A stretch of DNA of 16,451 bases from Solobacterium sp. (GCA_017536845.1 JAFWCP010000568.1:1-16451); one strand, 5' to 3'; positions 6,115 to 13,162 are shown, counted from the stretch's first letter. Translations and numbers: made by a program. The notes: a model not told the origin generated them from the letters alone.

Positions 6115-6639
6115 TTATGCGCCTAACTCTCTTAATGTGCCGGTGCCTTTTGGTTCAATGTCAAGAATGACAGCCGGGTTCTTGCGGCGGATAAATGCCG
6201 CGAAACGCTGTGCTTCTTCCATATCACGGGCATCCATATCATATGTTCCTTCATCCGATGTCAGATGCAGGACCACCCTGCGGCCTTTTTCTTCAGCCGA
6301 CATCTTCTGTATTCCGGTTGTCTTATGCTCTTCCACATGCAGGCCGGTACCGGCAAGCATACGGTCTTCCAGAATATAGGACCTGTCAATCATGCCCCCG
6401 GCAAGATAGTCATCAATATCCTTCACCTTGCGCAGGACTCTGGCTATGCGGAATTTCTGGCTGTAATAGACCGCCATGATCACTGCCAGGATGACTGTCA
6501 CGATAAGCATCGGCAACGAATAGGTTGTCCCGCTCTTATTGTATTTCATAAAAGCCAACGCAAAGATCACCAGCGGCAGCCCCACAAGAAGAGGACTGTA
6601 CCGAAGACTGATCAGCCCGTAATAAAATCTGCGAACCAT
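6115..6639 (-). CDS. Membrane protein of unknown function with two transmembrane segments
   Basis: The ATG at 6639 is chosen because AGGAGG lies 7 bases upstream; an in-frame GTG at 6645 sits only one base from the ribosome binding site. The 174-residue protein has two membrane segments at about 15-32 (SPLLVGLPLVIFALAF) and 42-59 (LPMLIVTVILAVIMAVYY). A cytosolic domain of about 110 residues follows and ends with a helix and RRKNPAVILDIEP. The hairpin-plus-domain plan, with a strand-rich middle (RRVVLHLTSDEGTYDMDA) and a final amphipathic helix, resembles membrane-anchored PH-like domains, but this is only a shape resemblance. It heads an operon with two RpiR regulators. Confidence 0.7.
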   Translation of the reverse strand: MVRRFYYGLISLRYSPLLVGLPLVIFALAFMKYNKSGTTYSLPMLIVTVILAVIMAVYYSQKFRIARVLRKVKDIDDYLAGGMIDRSYILEDRMLAGTGLHVEEHKTTGIQKMSAEEKGRRVVLHLTSDEGTYDMDARDMEEAQRFAAFIRRKNPAVILDIEPKGTGTLRELGA

Positions 6640-6696
6640 ATTCACGCCTCCTGAATTAATCGTTAAATCACCAAATTATTCTAACACAGTTTCCAT

Positions 6697-6708
6697 TTCG
6701 TGAACGAA
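6697..6708. promoter_or_regulatory. Small palindrome TTCGT-GA-ACGAA upstream of the membrane protein/RpiR operon
   Basis: A perfect 5+2+5 inverted repeat overlaps the likely -35 region of a weak promoter whose -10 may be TAGAAT on the minus strand (about 6680). It could be an operator for one of the RpiR proteins of this operon. This is a suggestion from position and symmetry only. Confidence 0.3.
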
Positions 6709-6755
6709 TAAACAATACCTGTCTGATTAAATTTCATCCGAATATCTCTTTTCAG

Positions 6756-6785
6756 TTTACATTCTTTTCATGGCTGATCTAAAAT
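6756..6785 (+). promoter_or_regulatory. Sigma-A promoter of the micro-lipoprotein gene
   Basis: TTTACA (6756-6761) and TAAAAT (6780-6785) are separated by 18 bp. Transcription would begin near 6792, about 15 bases before the ATG, with AAGGAG in between. Confidence 0.65.
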
Positions 6786-6806
6786 GGAATCACAAGGAGA
6801 AAAACC

Positions 6807-6926
6807 ATGCATAAGCTTTTCCTGCTCATCATGCTTTCAGCACTCGTCCTTACCGGATGTGTCAGAGATGCCGAGGCCCGTCATACAGCCCCGGAACCGC
6901 TTGTCACTGTCGTCAGTCCGCAATAA
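6807..6926 (+). CDS. 39-residue micro-lipoprotein
   Basis: This very short gene has a complete set of signals: a sigma-A promoter 20 bases upstream, an AAGGAGA ribosome binding site 6-7 bases before the ATG, and an intrinsic terminator after the stop. The protein starts MHKLFLLIMLSALVLTGC: one Lys, a hydrophobic stretch, then a lipobox LTGC with Cys18 as the lipidated residue. The mature part is only 22 residues (CVRDAEARHTAPEPL and VTVVSPQ), Pro-rich and with no fold expected. It would be an anchored surface peptide. Small lipoproteins of this kind can be exported signals, pheromone precursors or accessory subunits; nothing here decides between them. Confidence 0.7.
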   Translation: MHKLFLLIMLSALVLTGCVRDAEARHTAPEPLVTVVSPQ

Positions 6927-6934
6927 GGAAACAG

Positions 6935-6964
6935 CCCAAAGGGTGAAATACACCTTTGGGTTTT
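6935..6964 (+). terminator. Intrinsic terminator between convergent genes
   Basis: CCCAAAGG (6935-6942) pairs with CCTTTGGG (6953-6960), extended by TG/CA inside, and is followed by TTTT. It ends the micro-lipoprotein transcript and may also serve the convergent glycosidase-like gene ending at 6968, although the T-run on that strand is weaker. Confidence 0.8.
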
Positions 6965-6967
6965 CAA

Positions 6968-8050
6968 TTACCCCAGATCGCGTACAGCCTGTAAATGCGT
7001 ATCCGGCGCAAGCATCACATCCCACGACAGCACCGCCCCGTCCATGCCGCATTCTTTGCATACGGCAAGGGAAGAACGGATGTATTCCGGATCCGTACGG
7101 GCGATGTCCTCCCGGTAATTGATTTCGATGCCTGAATATTTCCGCACCGGAAGGTTCTGAATGTCAAGCAGTTCCCTGCGCAGGAAGGCATCATCAAACA
7201 CAGGATGCGGCCAACCTTCCGCATTGGGAAGATGTTTACGAAGAAGGTCATATTCAAAGCTGATTCCGGCCGGGGCATTGGTTTTCCGATACATCATCGG
7301 CTTGATGAAATCCGCTTCCTTTGTTAACAATGCATAATCCTGGCCAACCAGATGGCTCAGAAACGGTGCGTACAAATCCAGTCCGGTTTCCAGCCCCTGG
7401 CCATGAAAGTACATGCAAAGGGTTTCCACACCCTCGGCAATGATCTCACCCTTGATGCGGAAAAAGTCTTCAAGAACCTTGTTGTGATATCTGTCCGTAC
7501 GGTCAAAGAGATGGTCTTTCTTTTCTTCATATGCCTTGCGAAGGTCAGACAGCAGAAGGCCTTTCTCCCGGTATATCTTTTCACACCGTTTACAGCCGCA
7601 GCTTAACACACCCTGCACCCCGGCCGCAAAAGACTGGGAACGGATTTTATCCAGGAACACCCCGTCAAACCCACAGCCGGCAAAGCTGCTTTCAAAGATA
7701 TCAATCACACTTTCAATGGACTCCGCCGCTGACGGGCAGTAAAAAGCAAAGTTTTCCCCTTCCTGCAGAGCATAGTTCCCGATCGGCCTGCCATAAAAAT
7801 CTACCGCTTCCTCACAGAAACGGATTTCGCCGGTTTCCGAAAACACCGGCATCCACATCAGCATCCTTATCCCGTGCTCATGAAGCCAGGAGCCGACTTC
7901 CTGATATAAAGACGGGCTGATATGCCAGCCGATGATGACCCTGCTGACCGGGATTGTATTTACAACGGTTTCCAGCCGGCTGATGATTTCGGCCGCTGTG
8001 TAGTTTGCCTTTTTCCAGCCGCCGGTGAAAATCTGAACGATGTATTCCAT
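6968..8050 (-). CDS. Putative TIM-barrel glycoside hydrolase
   Basis: The ATG at 8050 is preferred: GAGGAAG lies 6 bases upstream and the protein then starts directly with a beta strand (MEYIVQIFTGGW). Alternative in-frame ATGs at 8065 and 8089 overlap palindromes. The 360-residue protein shows alternating strand/helix blocks of a (beta/alpha)8 barrel, with RMLMWMPVF (62-70), CGFDGVFLDKIR (126-137; Asp129 and Asp134), CGCKRC (151-156) and GIEINY (307-312). The FDGvflDriR plus nearby CxCxxC pattern is typical of uncharacterised glycoside hydrolase-like families. It has no signal peptide, so it should act in the cytoplasm. Substrate unknown. It lies alone between a terminator and the AT-rich cassette. 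Confidence 0.65.
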   Translation of the reverse strand: MEYIVQIFTGGWKKANYTAAEIISRLETVVNTIPVSRVIIGWHISPSLYQEVGSWLHEHGIRMLMWMPVFSETGEIRFCEEAVDFYGRPIGNYALQEGENFAFYCPSAAESIESVIDIFESSFAGCGFDGVFLDKIRSQSFAAGVQGVLSCGCKRCEKIYREKGLLLSDLRKAYEEKKDHLFDRTDRYHNKVLEDFFRIKGEIIAEGVETLCMYFHGQGLETGLDLYAPFLSHLVGQDYALLTKEADFIKPMMYRKTNAPAGISFEYDLLRKHLPNAEGWPHPVFDDAFLRRELLDIQNLPVRKYSGIEINYREDIARTDPEYIRSSLAVCKECGMDGAVLSWDVMLAPDTHLQAVRDLG

Positions 8051-8059
8051 AAAGTACTT

Positions 8060-8081
8060 CCTCATGAGGATGCTGCATCCT
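8060..8081. repeat. Two overlapping palindromes before the glycosidase-like gene
   Basis: CCTCATGAGG (8060-8069) is a perfect palindrome and overlaps AGGATGC-T-GCATCCT (8067-8081), a 7+1+7 inverted repeat. They lie 10-31 bases upstream of the preferred start, where they could be an operator or an mRNA hairpin near the ribosome binding site. They also contain one of the alternative start codons. Confidence 0.4.
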
Positions 8082-8120
8082 TTCGCCATATCCTAACACA
8101 ACCGGCAGTCATATAACACG

Positions 8121-8992
8121 CTACTTAAAAAATGAATTCTTGATTTCAATAATGCGCGGATCATTACGCATGGATAAACTGGTACAGAAATAGAGCTCGT
8201 CCTTGGGAAGATCAATGATCGGAATACTTACCAGCAAGTCTGAATGACTTTGAAGGCTGCCAAGCTTGAAGAAAATGGTATTTTCAGAAATTCCAAACAC
8301 GTGAAAAATTTCATCAGGCGTAAATGAGGTGTCTTTGAATTTCAGTTTTTGCATCAGTGCGGGATATAATTTCTTAAGTTTCAAACGATATTGGACACTG
8401 TCGAGAGCAGCCTGCAGCTGCAACCCATTAAGATCAAGACTTGTGACAAATTCTCGTTTCGCCAAAGGGTGATCTGCCGTGACAATTATATGAGGTGTGT
8501 CATTTAATATGAGAGTCGTATCGAGCATTTGCTTATTTTTTGGAAAACTGATAAAAGCAAAGTCAACATCACCTTTTAAAAGAGCGTTTTCAAGCTCTTC
8601 AACTTCAACCTTGATCTCGTCAGTTTCAAAAACTGAATGATTTTTGAAGAAAGGCAACTTTGATTTGTAATAGTTAGAATATGCTGAATAAGAGGAAATT
8701 GGTCGCCGAAGAGGCTCCTTCATCGCTGATCGACTGAGTAGATACTCTATCTGTGCAAAGTTTGAAAGGATTTCATCAAGAAAAGGTTTGATCTGTAAAG
8801 CAGTTTCCGTAGGTTCTTTTTTTCTCCATATTTTTGTGTGAACAGAGTCGTATTCAAATCATCCTCGGCATTGCGGATCCGTTTCCCGATGCTTGAAACG
8901 GTCGTAACCTGTTCTTCAGCCAGCTTGTTTGCACTGGTACCGTCAATCATTCTTGCGATTAAATAAATCGTATTTATAGAAATGCTTTTCAT
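8121..8992 (-). pseudogene. LysR family transcriptional regulator, frameshifted
   Basis: The start at 8992 has AAGGAG upstream. Residues 1-59 contain a LysR helix-turn-helix (SANKLAEEQVTTVSSIGKRI) and the following NTTLFTQKYGEKK. The frame then closes at 8747. In the next frame bases 8816-8724 read EPTETALQIKPFL and so on, straight into the 200-residue rest (from 8723), which is a LysR effector domain (VDFAFISF, DHPLAKREF). Joined, the product is about 290 residues, a normal LysR length. The break is at a 7-base homopolymer (T 8817-8823; A7 on the coding strand); one more base restores the frame. The gene is divergent from the secreted-protein gene, the usual LysR arrangement. It is AT-rich compared with its neighbours. 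Confidence 0.8.
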
Positions 8993-9010
8993 TTGTCACT
9001 CCTTTTTAAC

Positions 9011-9039
9011 AGTGTACAACAGATACAATTTTTGCACAA
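9011..9039 (-). promoter_or_regulatory. Promoter of the LysR gene with repeated TTGTxCA boxes
   Basis: On the minus strand TTGTGC (9034-9039) and TACACT (9011-9016) are separated by 17 bp. GTTGTGCA and GTTGTACA occur as near-repeats about 21 bp apart, giving a possible LysR self-binding region. Confidence 0.55.
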
Positions 9040-9157
9040 CTGTATTCATTTTGCCAGCTTTGAAGAGTAAAATCTCATCAAACAAGAAACATATGAGGTT
9101 CACTATCAGGACTGATACCGTTGCCAAAACGTATACTCTCCCTTTCCAAACGTGTGA

Positions 9158-9185
9158 TTGTAAGAATTATCATGTATGCTACAAT
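9158..9185 (+). promoter_or_regulatory. Promoter of the secreted-protein gene
   Basis: TTGTAA (9158-9163) and TGC-TACAAT (-10 at 9180-9185) have a 16-bp spacer and an extended TGn. Transcription from about 9192 gives a leader of roughly 105 bases with short GCAG/CTGC inverted repeats (9196-9225). The distance to the LysR promoter is about 120 bp. Confidence 0.5.
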
Positions 9186-9299
9186 CATTTTGCGGCAGAT
9201 AAACTGCTGCAGTAAGAGGGACTGCTGTCATAAAGCTTAATGTGATCACGATGACGCTTATCCCCATAATCTGTGAATATGGAGGAAAAAAGATTAGTT

Positions 9300-9932
9300 A
9301 TGAACAGATTTAAAAGAATGATCTGCTACGCATTAAGTGGAGTGACGCTTGTTTGTACAGCATCAATGCAGCCTGTCATCGCAGAAGAAGAACATCTTGA
9401 AGAAGAGGAAATCGTATAAGAGATTCTCAGCATTGATACAGAAATTGTTGAAATCGATGGTATTGAATACACAATCACGACTACGGTCGGTACAAATTCG
9501 ATCTCTTCTGTCGTGGAAGACGAATCTGGCAATATTGATTATGCGCAGATCAATCTTCAGACGGATACGCTTTCTTTAAACGGAACAGTCATTTGTTCTT
9601 CTCTTGATGTTGTCGGTGATGTACCAGACAACCTGAATGGAAATATCCTTTCATGCAGGCATTTCTATCTGCCGCCGTGGGCAACTACATCTATTGGTAC
9701 AATTCTGGCAGTCCTTTGCGGTTCATGTGTATATTCTGGCATTGGCAATGTCATTGCCATGTATGCCGGAAGCTTATTATTTAAACGAGTGGATTTCTAT
9801 ATCAGATATCTCAAGAGCTATGGTACATATGCCGCTTACGGGAACCGGTACAGGTACTGGTACAATTTACAGATCACATCTTCCGGTGGGTTCAACTGTA
9901 ACTGGGATTACAACGTCAGTTACATGTACTGA
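9300..9932 (+). pseudogene. Secreted protein of unknown family, interrupted by an in-frame stop
   Basis: From ATG 9300 the frame runs to TGA 9930-9932 with a single in-frame TAA at 9417-9419 (codon 40). GGAGG lies 14 bases upstream; an in-frame ATG at 9279 is also possible. Residues 1-28 form a signal peptide (MNRFKRMICYALSGV..., probable cleavage after VIA). An acidic linker EEEHLEEEEIV precedes the stop. The rest has a strand-rich part (EIDGIEYTITTTVG and AQINLQTDTLSLNG), a Gly-rich hydrophobic segment (SIGTILAVLCGSCVYSGIG, 131-149) and a Tyr-rich tail ending NWDYNVSYMY. Cysteines are at 99, 119, 140, 143 and 200. This plan recalls exported bacteriocin-like or membrane-active proteins, but no family is recognised with confidence. 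The part after the stop has no start with a good ribosome binding site. Confidence 0.65.
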
Positions 9933-9953
9933 TAAATCAATGGTCGCAAATAA

Positions 9954-9982
9954 TTGACTAAATTGACTACAATCGTTAAAAT
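9954..9982 (+). promoter_or_regulatory. Promoter of the small membrane protein with duplicated TTGACTA
   Basis: TTGACT (9954-9959) and TAAAAT (9977-9982) are separated by exactly 17 bp. A second TTGACTA follows at 9963-9969. The predicted start near 9989 leaves a 21-base leader containing AAGGAG. The gene can therefore be expressed without the secreted-protein gene. Confidence 0.7.
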
Positions 9983-10009
9983 ACTCTCACATTAAGGAGT
10001 TTAAACTGT

Positions 10010-10303
10010 ATGAATATGATTGATGAATTCTTGTTTAAAAAGAGAACTGGTTTCCTGTTCAGGATAGCAACTCAGTCCTGTATCGCGGATTATCTTCCAT
10101 TATTGCTGTTTCTTATTTACGTTTTACTCAGATCGTTTTTCGTGAAAAATGAATTGGTTCTTGAAGCCTGGGCGATTGTGATTCTTGGCGTTATGCTATG
10201 CTTATTAACCAAATGGTTTACGGTACATACAGATACGGTATATACGAAGCAGTCTGTGAGCTGGATGACGATTTACGCATTGTGGATCGCATTCAATCTT
10301 TGA
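10010..10303 (+). CDS. Small membrane protein next to the secreted protein, possible immunity or partner protein
   Basis: The ATG at 10010 is preceded by AAGGAG with 10-base spacing and by its own promoter. The 97-residue protein has hydrophobic segments at about 28-46 (YLPLLLFLIYVLL), 49-67 (WAIVILGVMLCLL) and a weaker one at 84-96. Small multi-span proteins encoded after a secreted peptide often give self-protection, but this is only a guess by position. Oddly, after residue 70 another frame (from about 10219) reads YGTYRYGIYEAV followed by LDDDLRIVDRIQSLK, which looks more like real protein than the C-terminus TVHTDTVYTKQ; one extra T in TTT 10217-10219 would join them. Against this, the stop at 10301-10303 comes properly before the terminator. 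Confidence 0.6.
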   Translation: MNMIDEFLFKKRTGFLFRIATQSCIADYLPLLLFLIYVLLRSFFVKNELVLEAWAIVILGVMLCLLTKWFTVHTDTVYTKQSVSWMTIYALWIAFNL

Positions 10304-10327
10304 AACACTTGTTAAAACAAGGTGCTG

Positions 10328-10356
10328 AAAACCTCCGAATTTCATCGGAGGTTTTT
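10328..10356 (+). terminator. Intrinsic terminator of the AT-rich cassette
   Basis: AAACCTCCGA pairs with TCGGAGGTTT around a 6-base loop (10339-10344) and is followed by a T-run to 10356. It lies 25 bases after the membrane protein stop. Confidence 0.88.
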
Positions 10357-10392
10357 ACTGCCCCATCTTTCTGCCGCCTAAAGCGCATGTAA

Positions 10393-10652
10393 AGTATATG
10401 CCCAGAACTTCTGAACTACAGATTCTCATGTCTTATCCGATTTCAGAGATTGTCAGAAGCGCCGGATTTCCAGAAAGTTCTGTCTGAACCTTATTTGCAG
10501 AGTTTTTGATGCGAAACAGTTAGGCATAAAACTTCTACTTTCGTAAGTACGGCAGAATCAAAATAAAGAACTTCCTGAAGACATGACAGGTTTGAATAAA
10601 TGGTATTCCCGCAAACACAGATGATAAACACTGGCAGATCTTTATATGCCAT
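10393..10652 (+). other. Intergenic stretch with a possible relic of a helix-turn-helix gene
   Basis: No convincing gene is seen here. Bases 10398-10487 encode 29 residues including SYPISEIVRSAGFPESSV, which resembles the second helix-turn-helix of AraC-type regulators (isEIA..vGFpd.s). It ends at TGA 10485-10487, and a neighbouring frame continues with LNLICRVFDAKQLGIK. This could be a decayed gene end or chance. There is no ribosome binding site. The rest of the stretch is AT-rich without repeats or hairpins that I can see. Confidence 0.25.
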
Positions 10653-10690
10653 TTGTTTTCGTCAGCTATAAGACATGGTGGAAATTCAGG

Positions 10691-10696
10691 TATAAT
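10691..10696 (+). promoter_or_regulatory. -10 element of the 5'-nucleotidase gene
   Basis: TATAAT is a perfect -10, about 31 bases (from a start near 10703) before the ATG at 10734. No clear -35 is visible at 16-18 bp. Confidence 0.55.
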
Positions 10697-10733
10697 GATG
10701 CAGAGACTAACAGCAGTCCGGAAAGGAATTCTT

Positions 10734-12188
10734 ATGAAAAAACTGACAATTCTGCATTCCAATGATATGCATGGAGACTTTTTTCCCGATCTGAAAGATG
10801 GTATGGAGAGCGGCGGCCTTGTCCGTCTTTCCGGCTACGTGCAAAAAGAAAGAAGAGAGAATCCCGATCTGATCTATGTCATTGCCGGGGATATGTTCCG
10901 CGGCTCGATCATTGATTCAGAATATCTTGGCTTATCCACCATTGATCTGATCAATGTCATGAACCCTGACCTGGTCACCCTGGGCAACCATGAAGTCGAC
11001 TATGGCATTGCCCACCTGTTATTCCTCGAAAAGTGTGCCACCTTCCCGATCATCAACGCCAACCTGTTTGTCCGCATGAACAATGCCAGGCTGTTCCGTT
11101 CTCACATGGAATTCGAAGTCAACGGCATGAATATCCTGTTCATCGGCATTCTGACCGAAGAAGTGATCGCTTCCACTAAGACGGAGAAAGTCATTGGTTC
11201 CTTCATTGACCTGGAAGAAGCAGCCCGCACCGTCGGCATTATCTGCGACAACTATCGTACCCAGGACACTGATCTTACCATTCTGGTCACGCACATCGGC
11301 ATTGAACAGGATCGAGAACTGGCCAAGCTCCTCAAAGATGAATGGGGCGTCGACCTCATCATCGGCGGCCACTCTCATACCTTCATGAGTGAACCTGAAT
11401 ATGTCAATGACATTCCGATTGTCCAGGCGGGTTACGGCACCGACCAGATCGGCCGGCTTGACCTTGTTATTGATGATGACAGGAATGAGATTGCCGATCT
11501 GAAATGGCAGTGCGTCCCCATCAACCCCGAAACTGCGCCTGAAGATGAAGTCATGCAGGCACTGATCATGAAATACAAGACGGAAACAGATGCCAAATAC
11601 AGAAGGCTCATCACCCATTTCAAACGTCAGCTGACCCATCCCAGCCGGACCCAGGAAACCGAGCTTGGCAACCTGTATGCGGATATCCTGCAGGATGGCA
11701 GTTCTTTCGACATCATGTTAATGGGATCAGGATCCATCCGCAAAGAAACACTCGGCCCGGTGGTAGAACTGCAGGATCTGCTGGAAACCACCCCGTATGA
11801 TGACAACCTCTGGATGGTGAAAGTCACCGGCAGCCAGTTCCGCCGCATGGTGCAGTACATCATGCGTGACCAGGCCTGGGAAGGCCATACCGAGTTCTAC
11901 CAGTTCTCCAGAGGTGTACGCATTGTCTACCGCAAGAGCACCCATACCCTGGAAGAACTCAGCTTCAACGACAAGGAAATCCAGGATGATGATCTTCTGA
12001 AGATTGCCTTGCAGAACTATCACTTTGAAAACTTCGAAGCATTCTTCAATGTCCCGATGGCTGAAGTGGTGAAAAACGGCAAGCCCGTCATCGTCGCTTC
12101 CTCCATCAACAACATCATCGAAGAATACCTGACTGCCCATCCTGGCCTCGACAGTCATATTGAAGGCAGAATCGTCATTCTTGACTGA
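10734..12188 (+). CDS. Cytoplasmic 5'-nucleotidase/metallophosphatase (YunD-like)
   Basis: The ATG at 10734 follows AAAGGA at 6-base spacing; longer in-frame starts overlap the -10. The 484-residue protein has an N-terminal metallophosphatase domain with all metal motifs: HSNDMHG (Asp11, His13), AGDMFRG (Asp53), GNHE (Asn85, His86), THIG (His187) and GGHSH (His213, His215). A 5'-nucleotidase C-terminal substrate domain follows (about 300-445), with LGNLYADIL, GSGSIRKE (331-338) in place of the common NGGGIR, and a hydrophobic VTGSQFRRMVQYI. There is no signal peptide, so it acts in the cytoplasm, as the YunD group does. The expected reaction is hydrolysis of nucleoside monophosphates or related phosphate esters; the exact substrate is unknown. 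It is monocistronic with its own promoter and terminator. Confidence 0.9.
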   Translation: MKKLTILHSNDMHGDFFPDLKDGMESGGLVRLSGYVQKERRENPDLIYVIAGDMFRGSIIDSEYLGLSTIDLINVMNPDLVTLGNHEVDYGIAHLLFLEKCATFPIINANLFVRMNNARLFRSHMEFEVNGMNILFIGILTEEVIASTKTEKVIGSFIDLEEAARTVGIICDNYRTQDTDLTILVTHIGIEQDRELAKLLKDEWGVDLIIGGHSHTFMSEPEYVNDIPIVQAGYGTDQIGRLDLVIDDDRNEIADLKWQCVPINPETAPEDEVMQALIMKYKTETDAKYRRLITHFKRQLTHPSRTQETELGNLYADILQDGSSFDIMLMGSGSIRKETLGPVVELQDLLETTPYDDNLWMVKVTGSQFRRMVQYIMRDQAWEGHTEFYQFSRGVRIVYRKSTHTLEELSFNDKEIQDDDLLKIALQNYHFENFEAFFNVPMAEVVKNGKPVIVASSINNIIEEYLTAHPGLDSHIEGRIVILD

Positions 12189-12196
12189 CCTTCAGC

Positions 12197-12223
12197 GGTG
12201 AAGCAACTGCTTCACCTTTTTTT
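12197..12223 (+). terminator. Intrinsic terminator of the 5'-nucleotidase gene
   Basis: GGTGAAGC (12197-12204) and GCTTCACC (12209-12216) form a perfect 8-bp stem with loop AACT, followed by TTTTTTT. Confidence 0.92.
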
Positions 12224-12230
12224 CATACGC

Positions 12231-12263
12231 AAAAGACGGATCTGATGCACGCAGATCCGTCTT
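12231..12263 (-). terminator. Intrinsic terminator of the EIIC-oxidoreductase-ROK operon
   Basis: On the minus strand GACGGATCTG and CAGATCCGTC (12235-12244 and 12252-12261) make a 10-bp stem with a 7-base loop, followed by TTTT. It stands back to back with the terminator of the convergent nucleotidase gene. Confidence 0.88.
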
Positions 12264-12271
12264 CCCTCCGT

Positions 12272-13162
12272 TTATAAAAGGCCATGTTCCTGATCGTAGA
12301 GCGCTAACGCCCCGAGCAGGTTTGATGTATTGTGATACTTGCAGGCAACGATATCCGCATGCTTTGCCGTGATGCCAAACATGGTATACAGTTCTTCGTA
12401 TTTCCTCTGCATGGTTTCAATGAAGAGGGCATCCGCGCTGATGCCGCCGCCGATGACAAAGCGATCCGGATCTTCCAGCATCTGCAGGCTGAACAGGACA
12501 TTCGTAAACCTGTCCATATAAGCATCCAGGCATCTTACAGCAATGGGATTTCCTTCCCTGACCAGTGACATGAATGTTTCTCCGTCAAGTGTCTCCATTC
12601 CAAGCTGTTCTTTTGCATTGGCCAGAAACCCCGGCATGCCGCAGGAAGCAGACCAGATGGAGGAGAGGCCCTTCTTCCTGAGGTCATCAATTAAGAACAG
12701 TGAAATCTGCCCGGCATAGCCATGGCTGCCGACATCAATCTGTCCATCCTTTACATACGCACCGCCGATGCCGGTGCCGATGACCAGGACATACCCACGG
12801 TCAATCCCCTGCAGGTTTCCCAGCCTTGCCTCTGCCAGAGCAGCCAGACGGCCGTCATTTTCAAAGGACAGCGGCAGATGGAACGCATCTTCAATCATCT
12901 GACGAACAGGCTGATTGAGCCCGTATGTCAATGCTCCAAAAGGCACCAGGGTTTTAGTGACAGGATCTTCCATGCCGGGATAGCTCATGGCAATGCCTTC
13001 AAAGGCCAGGTCATTGTTTTCATCCATGATCCGCTCAATGGCCTGCAGGAAATGTTCAAACGTATCCTGCGGCGTAGGGACCTTGCCCTGCCTTTTCAGT
13101 TCATACCCTTCGGCAGCAGCCCATTTGATAAACGTGCCGCCGACATCCAGTGCCAGGATCAT
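12272..13162 (-). CDS. ROK family sugar kinase lacking the zinc-binding motif
   Basis: This 296-residue ROK protein has the ATP-binding DVGGTFIK (6-13), the catalytic ENDGRLAALAE (101-111; Asp103), GTGIGGA (129-135) and FVIGGGIS (235-242). It has no N-terminal helix-turn-helix, so it is a kinase and not a repressor. The usual ROK zinc site (GH...CxCGxxGC) is absent: the equivalent region reads YAGQISLFL and SASCGMPGF, with only Cys174. The expected reaction is ATP-dependent phosphorylation of a sugar or amino sugar; the substrate is not determined. Its ATG overlaps the oxidoreductase stop by 4 bases (ATGA), which implies coupled translation in the EIIC operon. Confidence 0.9.
   Translation of the reverse strand: MILALDVGGTFIKWAAAEGYELKRQGKVPTPQDTFEHFLQAIERIMDENNDLAFEGIAMSYPGMEDPVTKTLVPFGALTYGLNQPVRQMIEDAFHLPLSFENDGRLAALAEARLGNLQGIDRGYVLVIGTGIGGAYVKDGQIDVGSHGYAGQISLFLIDDLRKKGLSSIWSASCGMPGFLANAKEQLGMETLDGETFMSLVREGNPIAVRCLDAYMDRFTNVLFSLQMLEDPDRFVIGGGISADALFIETMQRKYEELYTMFGITAKHADIVACKYHNTSNLLGALALYDQEHGLL

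Noticed and set aside
6642..6645. GTG start at 6645 for the two-span membrane protein
   Set aside because: It is one base from the AGGAGG; the ATG at 6639 has proper spacing.
8982..9215. Open frame of 77 codons on the plus strand in the LysR/secreted-protein control region
   Set aside because: It overlaps both divergent promoters, has no ribosome binding site and its product has no recognisable feature.
11019..11639. Open frame of 206 codons on the minus strand within the 5'-nucleotidase gene
   Set aside because: The plus-strand gene has every metallophosphatase motif; the antisense frame has none and no ribosome binding site.
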